The translations under genes and the position numbers were made by a program. A DNA stretch of 64,000 bases from positions 124,001 to 188,000 of the forward strand of contig JAEPON010000005.1 of assembly GCA_017642895.1 (NCBI GenBank), read 5' to 3'. Under the pieces are notes generated by a model. The model was not told the DNA's origin. It searched no databases and saw nothing but the letters and a program-made list of their open reading frames with translations. Every line of letters starts with the position of its first letter. The stretch's first letter is position 1. Source of the DNA: Roseitalea sp. GTDB lineage: Bacteria > Pseudomonadota > Alphaproteobacteria > Rhizobiales > Rhizobiaceae. Shown piece after piece: positions 1 to 9,700 of this stretch.

Positions 1-1859
1 CCGGCGCCATCGGCCGCTCGGAGGCGGTGTTGGTCGATATCTGGCAAACCATACTGGGTGTCGACAAGGTCGGTGTCGACGACAATTTCTTCGACCTGGG
101 CGGCGACTCGATACGCAGCATTCGGGCGCAGGCCGAAGCCGGAAAACACGGTATCAGCTTCACGCTGCGCGATTTGTTTGCGCATCAAACGATCCGCGCG
201 CTGGTTGAGAACTGCGTTTCCGGCACGGAAGACCAAATGCCGAACACGGGGCCGTGCGCGCCCGAGCGGGCGCTGGACGAACCAGTGCCCGACGGTATTG
301 ATGCGATCTACCCCATGTCGCGGCTGCAAACCGGCATGGTCTATCACACCGAACTGACCGGCCAACCGGGCACCTATCACAATGCCGTCGTCTACCGCCT
401 GCGTGCGCCGCTGGACGGCGAGGCCCTGCAACAGGCCGTGTACGACCTGTGCCTTGCCCATCCCATCCTGCGGACCGCCTATGATTTTGTGGACGGGGCC
501 GAGCCGTTGCAGATCGTGCATTCCGAGCCGCACTTGCGGGTGGAGTTTGCCGATCCGCCGAACCGGACCAGCGAAGCGGTGGCGCGATGGCTGATCGATC
601 AGGAACTTGCGCGGCCTTTCGATTGGCAGGACGCCCTGATGTTGCGGCTGGTGGCCGTGGCCGAGGATGAGGGATCGTTTCTTCTGATGGTCGGCGAGCA
701 TCATTCCGTTCTCGATGGCATGAGCATGCATTTGATGTTGGAGGAACTGTCGGTTCGCTACGATGCGGCGCGGCGCGGGCTGGCGGCCCAATTGCCGGCC
801 GCGCCGGCGATTTCGCCCCAGGCAGCCATTGCCGCCGAACGCAGCGCCGAGGCGGACAGCGAGACGGTCGCGTTCTGGAAGATGCAACTGGCGGCCGCCC
901 GCCCGACACTTCTGGTCGATACGAGCATCCATGATCGGGCGCCGCCGGACAGGGTCGCGCGTCATGAGGTGGACCTGCCCGCAGACATCAGTGCCCGCGT
1001 TCAGAAAATGGTTTCGGGTCACGATTTTTCCGCGCGGCACTATTTCATGGCCGTGCATGGCGCCGCGCTGTCGGCGGCGACCGGCCAACGGCATGTCACG
1101 ACGGGCCTTGTTTGCAATGTGCGCCCCGAACAGGAGGATGGTGACCGCATTCTCGGCTTGTTTCTGAACACCGTGCCGTTTGCCATGGATTGCTCGGGCA
1201 GCCTTCCCGAACGCGCGCAGGCTTGCTTTGAGGCGGAAATGGCCCTTTTGCCGCATCGTTTCATGCCGCTTGCTTCAATGGTGCGCGACAGCAGCGAGAT
1301 ACCGTTCAACACATTTTTCAATTTCACCCATTTTGCGGCAGGTCCGACGGGCGACGCCGCGCGTTTCGAGCGGTTCATGGACATCCCGGTGGACATCGAT
1401 TTCGGCCTCGCCACCGATTTCGAACTCAATGACGACGGGCTACGCCTCTATTTTCAGTACGATCCGGGCCGCTTCTCCGCAGAGAGTATTGCTGCGCTGG
1501 GCCGCCTTTATGGCGCACTTCTTGATGGAGATGGCGAGGTTGCCGGTTTGCCCGCCATTGCCGGACTTGCGCTGGAAACCATAGGCGGTGCGCCGGGCGC
1601 CGTGGAGCGAACCGGCGATATCGAAAGCCGCGTCACGGAAATCTGGGCCGATACGCTGGGTCTGAACAGCGTGGGGCCACACGTCTCCTTTTCGGATCTG
1701 GGCGGCAATTCGATGCTCACGGTGCGGCTGTTGGAACGAATGCGCACCGCCTTTGGCCCGCAATTGAAGCTCGGCGCGCTGATGGCAAACCCCACCATTC
1801 GCGGCCAAGCGCTGCTGCTTGGCAGCCTGGGAGCGGGAACGCAGGAGGCGGCACAATGA
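1..1859 (+). CDS. Nonribosomal peptide synthetase, C-terminal part (T-C-T), 5' truncated by window edge
   Basis: The reading frame is open from base 3 with no real start, so the gene begins upstream of the window. Visible order: a carrier (T) domain with its phosphopantetheine Ser in a LGGDS motif (codon 108-110), a condensation domain with intact HHxxxDG (His codons at 699 and 702), and a second T domain with GGNS (Ser codon 1710-1712) close to the C-terminus. GGDS carriers are usually followed by epimerisation or dual C domains, which hints that the C domain may take a D-residue donor. The terminal module is C-T: there is no adenylation domain between the C and the last T, and no thioesterase follows. 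The stop overlaps the next start by 4 bases (ATGA), implying translational coupling. The peptide product cannot be named from this piece. Confidence 0.95.
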   Translation, partial: GAIGRSEAVLVDIWQTILGVDKVGVDDNFFDLGGDSIRSIRAQAEAGKHGISFTLRDLFAHQTIRALVENCVSGTEDQMPNTGPCAPERALDEPVPDGIDAIYPMSRLQTGMVYHTELTGQPGTYHNAVVYRLRAPLDGEALQQAVYDLCLAHPILRTAYDFVDGAEPLQIVHSEPHLRVEFADPPNRTSEAVARWLIDQELARPFDWQDALMLRLVAVAEDEGSFLLMVGEHHSVLDGMSMHLMLEELSVRYDAARRGLAAQLPAAPAISPQAAIAAERSAEADSETVAFWKMQLAAARPTLLVDTSIHDRAPPDRVARHEVDLPADISARVQKMVSGHDFSARHYFMAVHGAALSAATGQRHVTTGLVCNVRPEQEDGDRILGLFLNTVPFAMDCSGSLPERAQACFEAEMALLPHRFMPLASMVRDSSEIPFNTFFNFTHFAAGPTGDAARFERFMDIPVDIDFGLATDFELNDDGLRLYFQYDPGRFSAESIAALGRLYGALLDGDGEVAGLPAIAGLALETIGGAPGAVERTGDIESRVTEIWADTLGLNSVGPHVSFSDLGGNSMLTVRLLERMRTAFGPQLKLGALMANPTIRGQALLLGSLGAGTQEAAQ

Positions 1860-2644
1860 CGGCGTGGGTCCACAAGCCGAAACCGAATTCTGTGGCGCGG
1901 AGCCGGTTGTTCTGCATCCCCTTTGCCGGGGGTTCGGCGTCGGTCTTTCAGAATTGGCCGGAGGGATTGCCCGGCCAGATCGAGGTTTGCGCGCTGCAAA
2001 TGCCGGGCCGGCAGTCGCATGCATCGGCGGCTCCCTTCAACCGCATGTCGCCGCTGGTGCACGCCATGTGCGATGCGTTGCGCGACCTGCTCGATCTTCC
2101 CTATGCGATCTTCGGCAATTGCACCGGCTCGCTGATCGCCTACGAGGTCGCGGTGCGGATGGGCGCGCTCGACCTGCGGCCGCCAGACCAGTTGATCGTG
2201 TCTTGCAGCCGGGCGGCCCACCTGCCGGACCGGGACGCGCCCATACACGCGCTGCCCAGGGACGAACTGCGCGCCGAACTCGACCGGCTCGGCGGAACGC
2301 CGGAGCAAGTGATCGCCCATCCGGAACTGCTTGATCTCGTGTTGCCGGTTCTGCGGGCCGATTTTGAACTTGCCGAAACCTATCGGCACCGGGAGCGGCC
2401 GGCGCTCAGTGTTCCGATCCATGCGCTTTACGGCCAGGACGACCCGATCGTCTCGCCGGAGGAAGTGGAGGGATGGGGCGTGCTGACCGATGCCGGCTTC
2501 TCCATGAAGGCGCTGCCGGGCGGCCACTATCTGATCGACAGCCACGCCGAGGCCCTCCTGTCCGCGGTGACGTCGGCCTTGTCGCCAGGTGCACGGCCGG
2601 CTCGTTCCGACGCGGTGCAAGCCGGCGCCACGGCGAGTGCCTAG
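1856..2644 (+). CDS. Type II thioesterase with a cysteine nucleophile
   Basis: A 262-residue alpha/beta hydrolase of the external NRPS thioesterase (SrfD/GrsT-like) family. These usually clear mis-primed carrier domains. The N-terminal FCIPFAGGSAS and MPGRQSH motifs are family hallmarks. The nucleophile elbow, normally GHSMG, reads GNCTG at residues 87-91, so Cys89 replaces the catalytic Ser. Asp195/Asp196 (GQDDP) and His224 (GGHYL) complete the triad. It overlaps the upstream NRPS by 4 bases and the next gene starts 3 bases downstream. Because neither NRPS here ends in a thioesterase domain, this protein may also act in product release; that is inference. The Ser-to-Cys change is plain in the codon (tgc). 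Confidence 0.9.
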   Translation: MTAWVHKPKPNSVARSRLFCIPFAGGSASVFQNWPEGLPGQIEVCALQMPGRQSHASAAPFNRMSPLVHAMCDALRDLLDLPYAIFGNCTGSLIAYEVAVRMGALDLRPPDQLIVSCSRAAHLPDRDAPIHALPRDELRAELDRLGGTPEQVIAHPELLDLVLPVLRADFELAETYRHRERPALSVPIHALYGQDDPIVSPEEVEGWGVLTDAGFSMKALPGGHYLIDSHAEALLSAVTSALSPGARPARSDAVQAGATASA

Positions 2645-2647
2645 GTC

Positions 2648-3550
2648 ATGACGGACGCGGCCACCCTCATTGATCCGCCCGGCGAGGATGTGCGGATCGA
2701 CGTGACTGGCGGGCAGGTGTTCTGCCGGGTGCTGGGCTTCGGCGATGGCATACCCCTTGTGACCATCCATGGGGGGCCGGGCGCACCCTCGGACTATTTC
2801 GAGACGTTGGAGCCCTTGGCGCGCAATCGGCGGTTTGTCCGTTACGATCAGCTCGGATGCGGTCGATCGGACAGACCGGCGGACCCTGCCCTTTGGCAGC
2901 GCGCGCGCTTTGTTGACGAACTCAGGCGCGTGATCGCCCATCTGGGGGCGCCGCAGGTCTGCCTGCTTGGCCATTCCTGGGGGTCGATGATCGCGGCCGA
3001 CTTCGCGCTGGACCACCCGGATGCCGTGGCAGGTCTGATCCTGGCGTCACCCTGCCTGAACATGGCGCGGGTGACCGCCGACATGGACCGGCTTCGCGCG
3101 GCCCTGCCCGCGGTCGTCAAGGACATGCTCGACCGCCACGAAGCCGCCGGCACGACCGAATCCGGCGAATACCAGGTGGCGGCGATGGCCTTCTACCGGC
3201 GCCATATCTGCCGATCCGAGATCTGGCCCGAGGCGCTCATGCGGTCCGTCGATGGATGGAACATGGACATTTATCGCCAGATGTGGGGACCGAGCGAGTT
3301 CACGCCGACCGGCGAACTTCGCGACTACAATGTCGAACCGCGGCTGGCCGAACTCACCATGCCGGTGCTCTATCTGGCGGGCCGGCACGACGAAATCCCG
3401 CCCGAGACCGTGCAGGCCTATCGCGAGCGCACGCCGGATGCCCGGCTGGTCGTCTTCGAGAACAGCGCACATGTCGCGCATATCGAAGAACCGGTCGCTT
3501 GCATCGCCGCCATCAACAATTTCCTGACCGAACTGGAGCATGCGCCATGA
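2648..3550 (+). CDS. Proline iminopeptidase-like alpha/beta hydrolase (S33 family)
   Basis: 300 residues with the family oxyanion motif HGGPG at residues 41-45, the nucleophile elbow GHSWG with Ser110, an Asp in LAGRHDE and a late His in NSAHVAH. Family members release N-terminal proline or hydrolyse related amides; substrates outside that are common. It lies inside the NRPS operon, 3 bases after the thioesterase gene and overlapping the MbtH gene by 4 bases. The only intact adenylation domain nearby has a proline-like pocket, so a role in trimming, releasing or inactivating a proline-containing peptide is plausible but unproven. No signal peptide is visible, so it should be cytoplasmic. Confidence 0.85.
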   Translation: MTDAATLIDPPGEDVRIDVTGGQVFCRVLGFGDGIPLVTIHGGPGAPSDYFETLEPLARNRRFVRYDQLGCGRSDRPADPALWQRARFVDELRRVIAHLGAPQVCLLGHSWGSMIAADFALDHPDAVAGLILASPCLNMARVTADMDRLRAALPAVVKDMLDRHEAAGTTESGEYQVAAMAFYRRHICRSEIWPEALMRSVDGWNMDIYRQMWGPSEFTPTGELRDYNVEPRLAELTMPVLYLAGRHDEIPPETVQAYRERTPDARLVVFENSAHVAHIEEPVACIAAINNFLTELEHAP

Positions 3551-3741
3551 CCGACGAGTCGTCCCGAACCTATGACGTCGTCCGCAACATTTTCGGCCAA
3601 TACTCCATCTGGCCGGCAGGCAGGGCCTTGCCGAACGGCTGGGACACGGTCGGTGTCAGTGGAACCGAAGAGACCTGTCTTGCCCATATTGACGAGGTGT
3701 GGACCGACATAACGCCCCAACCAGCAGCCAGCGGCCGGTAG
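3547..3741 (+). CDS. MbtH-like protein
   Basis: A 64-residue protein matching the MbtH family, small partners that bind and activate NRPS adenylation domains. Visible signatures: GQYSIWP with Trp22, GW at 31-32, and the C-terminal WTD motif with Trp52 (WTDITP, where most members have WTDMRP). The ATG overlaps the stop of the hydrolase gene (ATGA) and the stop is 5 bases before the preferred start of the large NRPS. This context fixes it as the partner of that NRPS, presumably acting on its one intact adenylation domain. Length is typical for the family. Confidence 0.93.
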   Translation: MTDESSRTYDVVRNIFGQYSIWPAGRALPNGWDTVGVSGTEETCLAHIDEVWTDITPQPAASGR

Positions 3742-3746
3742 CGGTC

Positions 3747-6700
3747 ATGCTGGATCGACCGTCCGATGATATCAGACAAAGGGTCCGGGCGCTGCCGGTC
3801 GAGGGCGTCCGGCTGTTGTGGAACTGGCTTGAGAGCGGACCGGGCGCCGACCTGAACTCGACGATACCCCGTTGCGACCGAACCGGCACCATCCCGCTCA
3901 GCCATGCCCAGGAACGCCTGTGGTTTGTCGAGCAATTGTTGAGAGGGCCTCCGGTCTACAATCTGGCAGACATGGTGCCGCTGGAGCTGAACCCGAACGT
4001 CTCGCTTGTTGCCCAGGCGCTCAATCAGCTTCAAATCCGTCACGAAACGCTGCGCACACGCTTTGTCCTCGACGGCCTTGCGCCGGTGCAACGCATTTCT
4101 GATCCCGGTCCCGTTCCGCTCAAGACGATCGACATTGCCGCCGCCAACCTTGCCGAAGAACTGGCGGCGACCGACGCGGCGATCGCCGCCGAGATTGCCA
4201 TGCCGTTCAATCTGCAGGAAGGGCCGGTCTTTCGCGCGGTTCTGCTGCGCCGCAGCCAGGATGCGCTGTTGGTGTTGCTGATGCATCATATTGTTGGCGA
4301 TGGCTGGTCGCTGCAACTCGCCAAATCCGAACTGCTGGCCGACTATCACGGGCTTGTCGCCGGCACCTATCAGCCAGCGCCGGTGCCCTCCATTCAATAT
4401 GCCGACTACGCGGCCTGGCAGCGCAACGCGCTTCGGGGAGCGTCCATGGACCGGATGAGGCGGTTCTGGTCCGGCGCCTTGTCGGAGCTTCCGGCGCTTT
4501 GCTCCCTGCCGACCGACCTGCCGCGTCCACCGATCGAATCCCACCGGGGCCGGACGCTCAGCCTGCGCCTGCCGGGCGATCTGGTCGATCAGGTCGAACG
4601 CGCCGCGGATGCCAGCGGCACGACCCTTTTCATGTTCACGATGGCGGCGTTCCAGGCCATCGTGCAACGATGGACAGGCCGCAACGACACGATCATCGGC
4701 ACGCCCGTCGCAGGCCGGGGACGCGCCGAGACAGCGCCGCTCATCGGCCTTTTTGTCAACATGCTGCCCTTCCGGATGCGGTTTGATGACAGTCCGACGA
4801 TTTCCGATCTTCTGGCGGCTGTCCGGTCGTTTGCGCTCGAGGCTTTCGAACACGAGGAGTTTCCGTTCGAGCAGATGGTCGAGGAGGTCAATCCGGATCG
4901 CTTGCTCAGCCACCATCCGCTGTTTCAGATCGCGTTCTCATTCGATGACTGGAACCGCGAAAGCGCATGGGGGAATGCGGCCGGGACGGAAGGCGAAGAC
5001 AGTCTTGACGGTGTCTCCAAGTTCGATCTGACGCTCGGTGTCATCCGTGGCAAGTCCGGCTGGACACTGCGTTGCGAATATGCCGTCGATCTGTTCGAAG
5101 TCGATACCATCCGGACGCTGATGACCCAATATCAGGCGATGCTGGCGGCATTTGCCGGCGATCGGACGCGTCGGGTGAATGCCCTGCTCAGTGCCGATCA
5201 GGAGCCGGTGCCCGTGCCGCAGGACATGTCGTCCGGCTGGGCCGGCCGTTTGCGGGACCTGGCCGCGCGCGGATCGACGACGGTGCTTGCAGGCTCAAAA
5301 ACCGCGGGGCAATTTCTCGAGCATCTGGATCAAGCGGCCGGGCGAGCAGAGAGCGCCGGGGCACCGGATCAAACCGCTGCAACCGGATGCGTCGGGATCG
5401 CCGAGACACTCGATGCGCTGGTGTCGGGCCGAACCATCGATCTCGACGGGGTTGCCTCTTCGATTGCCCCATCGACCGCCCAAGCGGCGGTTGCCGCCTG
5501 GATCGATGTGCTTGAGCTTGAACCGCACGCGCGAGTGGTCCAACTGGACGGTGCGGGCGGGCCCCTGTTGCCGCTGGCCGCGGTCTGCGCCGGCGCGGCA
5601 TGGCGCGACCAGAGCGCCGACATCGATGCACGGACGGTGCTTGTCGTGCGCGCCGAAACGCTTTCGAAAATCGACCCGTCCGAACTGCCCCTGCCGCACC
5701 TGGTTTGCGTTGTGGCGTCCAGGGTCTGGGACCATGCGGTCATTGCCTGGCGCGACCGGACACGGCTGGTGCATGCCGTCGTGCCGGACGGCATTTTTGC
5801 TCCCATCGTCGCTGGGCCGGTGGGCGGAACGCTGACGGCACCAGCGGCCATGGGCACGCGTGTCGCCGCGGGGAACCGACAATGCGCAACGCGGGTGCAA
5901 GGCCGCCTGGCTGTGGCGGGAGCGGAGGCAGCACCGGCGGCTGGCGACATGCCTTTTGCCCATCTGCGCCCCGATGGCGGCTTTGCCATTGTTCCCGGTG
6001 ACGGGCCGCAAGCCCATGTGGCCTGGATCGGCGCCTACTTCCATCAGCACTCGGCGATCGACCAATGCCGTGTCCAGCCCAATGGCGCCGGTTTCGATGT
6101 CCATATACGTTCGATCGCCGGACGCAGCATCGATGAAGGCGCGCTTCTGGCCGAGGCCCGTGAGGCGCTGGGGCCGGACTTGAGGGTCTCGGGCCTGCGC
6201 GCCATCGACCAGCCGATCGAGGGCCCGGATGCGGCCGCAGACCCGGTGGCGCCGGCCGATCTGGTGCGCGGCGAAACAAACGTGCTGCCCCGCACGGCAA
6301 CAGAAGTCCTGATCGCGCGGATCTGGAGCGATGTGCTGGAGCGCCAAACCGTCGGAATCGCCGAAGACTTCTTCGCGCTTGGCGGCAGTTCGCTGGCATC
6401 GATCAAGGTCATTGCCCGGATCGCCGAAGCAACCGGGGTCAACATCGAGTTGCACCGGATATTCGAGGCGCGCACGGTGGCGCAACTGGCACAAGTCGTC
6501 GATGCGTCCCTTTCGGCGACCGGCGCGTCCGACGCCCGTCAGGGCAGCGGCCTGCTGACCCGTCTGGGCCTTGATCTGGAGGATATGAGCGAAACCGAGA
6601 TCGATGCGCTCGTCCAGTCCCTGGACGCTTTCGAGATCAATCTGCTGATTGCGGATCTTGGCAATGGCGAGGACATGCCGATCGACGATCTTGGGGATTC

Positions 6701-9700
6701 GTCGATTGACGACAGGCGCGCCTTTGCACGGTCATTGCTCTTGCGCTCACAGCGCAAGCGGGTCGCCTATCCGCTGACATATGCGCAGGAGCGCCTGTGG
6801 TTCCTGTCGCAACTGGCGCCCGACTCGGCCGCCTACAATCTTCCGCTGACAATGCGCTTTGCCCAAGCGCTCGATCCGGTGCTGGTGCGGCGTGCGCTCA
6901 ACGCATTGACACGGCGGCATGCCGCCCTCCGCACCGTTTTCCGGATGGAAGATGATCAGATCGTGCAGAGGGTGGTGGCCGACCACGACATGCCGCTGTC
7001 CGTGCATCACACGGCCGATCATGCCGGGACCGGATCGGCAGCCGACTTGATGCATGAGCTGAAGGAGCGTCCTTTTGACCTGGCCAACCAGCCGCCGGTC
7101 CGGGCCGATCTGATCGATGCCGGATCGGCCGGCGCGCTCCTTTTGGTCGACATGCACCACATCATTTCGGACGGCTGGTCGCTCGGCATTCTGGATCGCG
7201 AATTTCGCCATCTCTACGCAAGTCTTGCGGCCGGTGAACAAGACGACCTGCCGGCGCTGCCGGAGACCTATGCGGGCTATGTCGGCTGGCTTGGCTCGCC
7301 GCGCAAAAGCGCGCAGCAGAAAGCCGACCTCGCTTATTTCTGCGACCGCCTGCGGGATGCTCCGCCGCTGCTGCGCCTTCCGATTGATCGGCCTCGACCC
7401 CAGCATGACAGCTTCGGCGGCGCGGCGGCGCGTTTCCGCCTCGACGGCGTCGGGCGCGCCGACGTCGAGGATCTGTGCAAATCGGAGGGAGCAACGCCCT
7501 TCATCTGTCTTCTCACCGTGTTCATGGTGCTGCTCGGTCGATATGCCGGTCGCACGGATCCTGTGGTGGGATCTCCGGTTTCCGGACGCAGCGAGGTCGA
7601 GTTCGAGGGCATTGTCGGCTTTTTCGTCAACATGTTGGTGCTGAACGCCGATCTTGAGGGAAATCCGAGCTTCCGAACGGCCATGGCGCGGGTGCGCGAG
7701 ACCGTCTCGGAGGCGATCGGCCATGACAGCGTGCCGTTCGAGCAGTTGGTGGAAAGCCTGCAACCGGCCCGGACGCTTGGCTGGAACCCGGTCTTTCAGG
7801 TCGCCTTCGCCCTGCAGGAGGCGGCAACGAGCCAGGCGGAGGGCCATGATCGGCCAGACTTCGCCAGGACGCTTGTGCGGGGCAGTTCAAAGTTTGACCT
7901 GACCCTCCAATTCGTCCCGACAGGTAACGGCTATGAAGGCGGGATCGAGTTCAAGACCGATCTTTTCGACCCGGAAACCGCCCATTGCATCGCCCAACAA
8001 TATACCGGGCTCGCGCGCGCGCTCATTGGCGATCCGGACATGCGGATCGACGACGTTCAGCTATGGACACCGCCGGAGGCAGTGCGGAACAAAACCCCGG
8101 CAACCGCCGATGAGACATGGTCCGCACGGGTTGCTTCCTTTGCTACGACCATGCCGGACAGGATCGCATTTCGCGACCGGACGGGCGCTTTGAGCTACAA
8201 GGAGCTGCTGGCACTTGCGAGAGGTGAAACCGGCGCACCCCCGATGGAGGTCGGCCAATCGCTGGCGATGCTCATCCGGCTTTTATCCGATCTGATGGCG
8301 GTCGAAAGGACGGAAGGCGAAGCGCCGCCACACGGCGAACGGTCCGATATTGACGACCGGGCACTCGGAACGCTTGCCGTGGCGTTCGGCGCGCATTTCG
8401 CCATTTCACAAAGATCGGTCGTCGCCATCACCGATCATACCGGTGACATCGAAGCCCTCGCACCAGCCCTGATCGCCCTGGCCAACGGCGCGTGTGTGCA
8501 GGCGTTGGGCGCGAGCGATGCCGATGTTTCGCATCTGATCCTGCCGGCTGAAACCGTCGCCGGGCTGCAACCCGATGATTTTCCCGCGCTTGAACGCCTG
8601 TCCGTGCTGGGCGACCCGGTGTGGGCCCGGCCGTTGCTCGCCTGGACACGCGACACTGTCACGGTCGAGCGGGTCTGCGGGCCCGAAGGCCTGCTCGGAA
8701 TGGGCGCGGCGGCGGCGCTGGACGATGCGGACTGTGTCACGCCGATGAACGGCATGGCGCTGACCGTTGTCGGGGGCGATGGCCCTTGTCCGGCCGGCGT
8801 TCCGGGGTTTCTTGCGGTTTGCGGCCCGCAGGTGATCCGGCCGCGCGAGGGCGGTGAAAACGGGCGCATCGGCGGTGCCCTGTCCACCGGTTTGCCGGCG
8901 CGCAAAAACGCAACCGGCCGCATCAGGCTGATCGGCCATGAAGACGATGATGCGGCATTCCTGACGTCCGTCCTGCGGCAGCATCCGGGCATCGCGGATG
9001 CCCTCGTGGTTGCCAGCGGACCCTCGCAGGGCCACGGGCTGACCGGATATGTGGTCGCGCGCAGCGGTCGGCATATCGACACCGAGGCGCTGGTCAGGAC
9101 CCTGCACGCCGACTTTCCGCAGATCGCCCGGTTGAATGATCTTCAACGCATTGATGAATTGCCGAGCGACGCCGACCGGCCATTGAGCCCGGACATGCTT
9201 GCCCCGCGCGAAGAGCAAGGTCCGACCGACACCGAACCAAGGACCAATCTGGAAGCTGTTCTCGTGCGAATCTGGCGCGAGGTGCTCAAGGCACCGCATG
9301 TCGGCATCCGGGACAATTTCTTTTCGATCGGCGGCAATTCTCTGGCATCGGTGATGGTCGTCAACCGCATCCGCGAAACGCTGGGTATCGGGCTGGAACT
9401 GCATCTGCTGTTCGAAGCGCCGACGATCGCCGAACTGGCGCCGCTGCTGCGAGAGCAAATGACCGGCAGGACAGAGAGAGCGGACGGGCAAGGCGAGAAC
9501 CCGGCAGATCCTGCCGCGCCGGTTGGCGGTGACGACATTGTGCCGAGCCAGGCGCCGGCATTTGCACGGCATAGCGCGCCGCTTTCGATGGCGCAGGAAC
9601 GATTGTGGTTTCTCGAACAGCTCGATCTGGCGACCGGCCTCTACAACATGCCGATTTGCCTGTCCCTGACAGAGCCCGGCATTTCGACCGATCGTATCCG

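Noticed and set aside
1508..3016. Long minus-strand open frame (502 codons) opposite the NRPS and thioesterase genes
   Set aside because: It is a mirror of high-GC codon use; product is Arg/His/Pro-rich with no domain, while the plus strand carries clear family motifs.
3699..3746. Upstream GTG start for the large NRPS
   Set aside because: It would overlap the MbtH gene by 43 bases; the ATG at 3747 fits the tight but mostly non-overlapping operon spacing.
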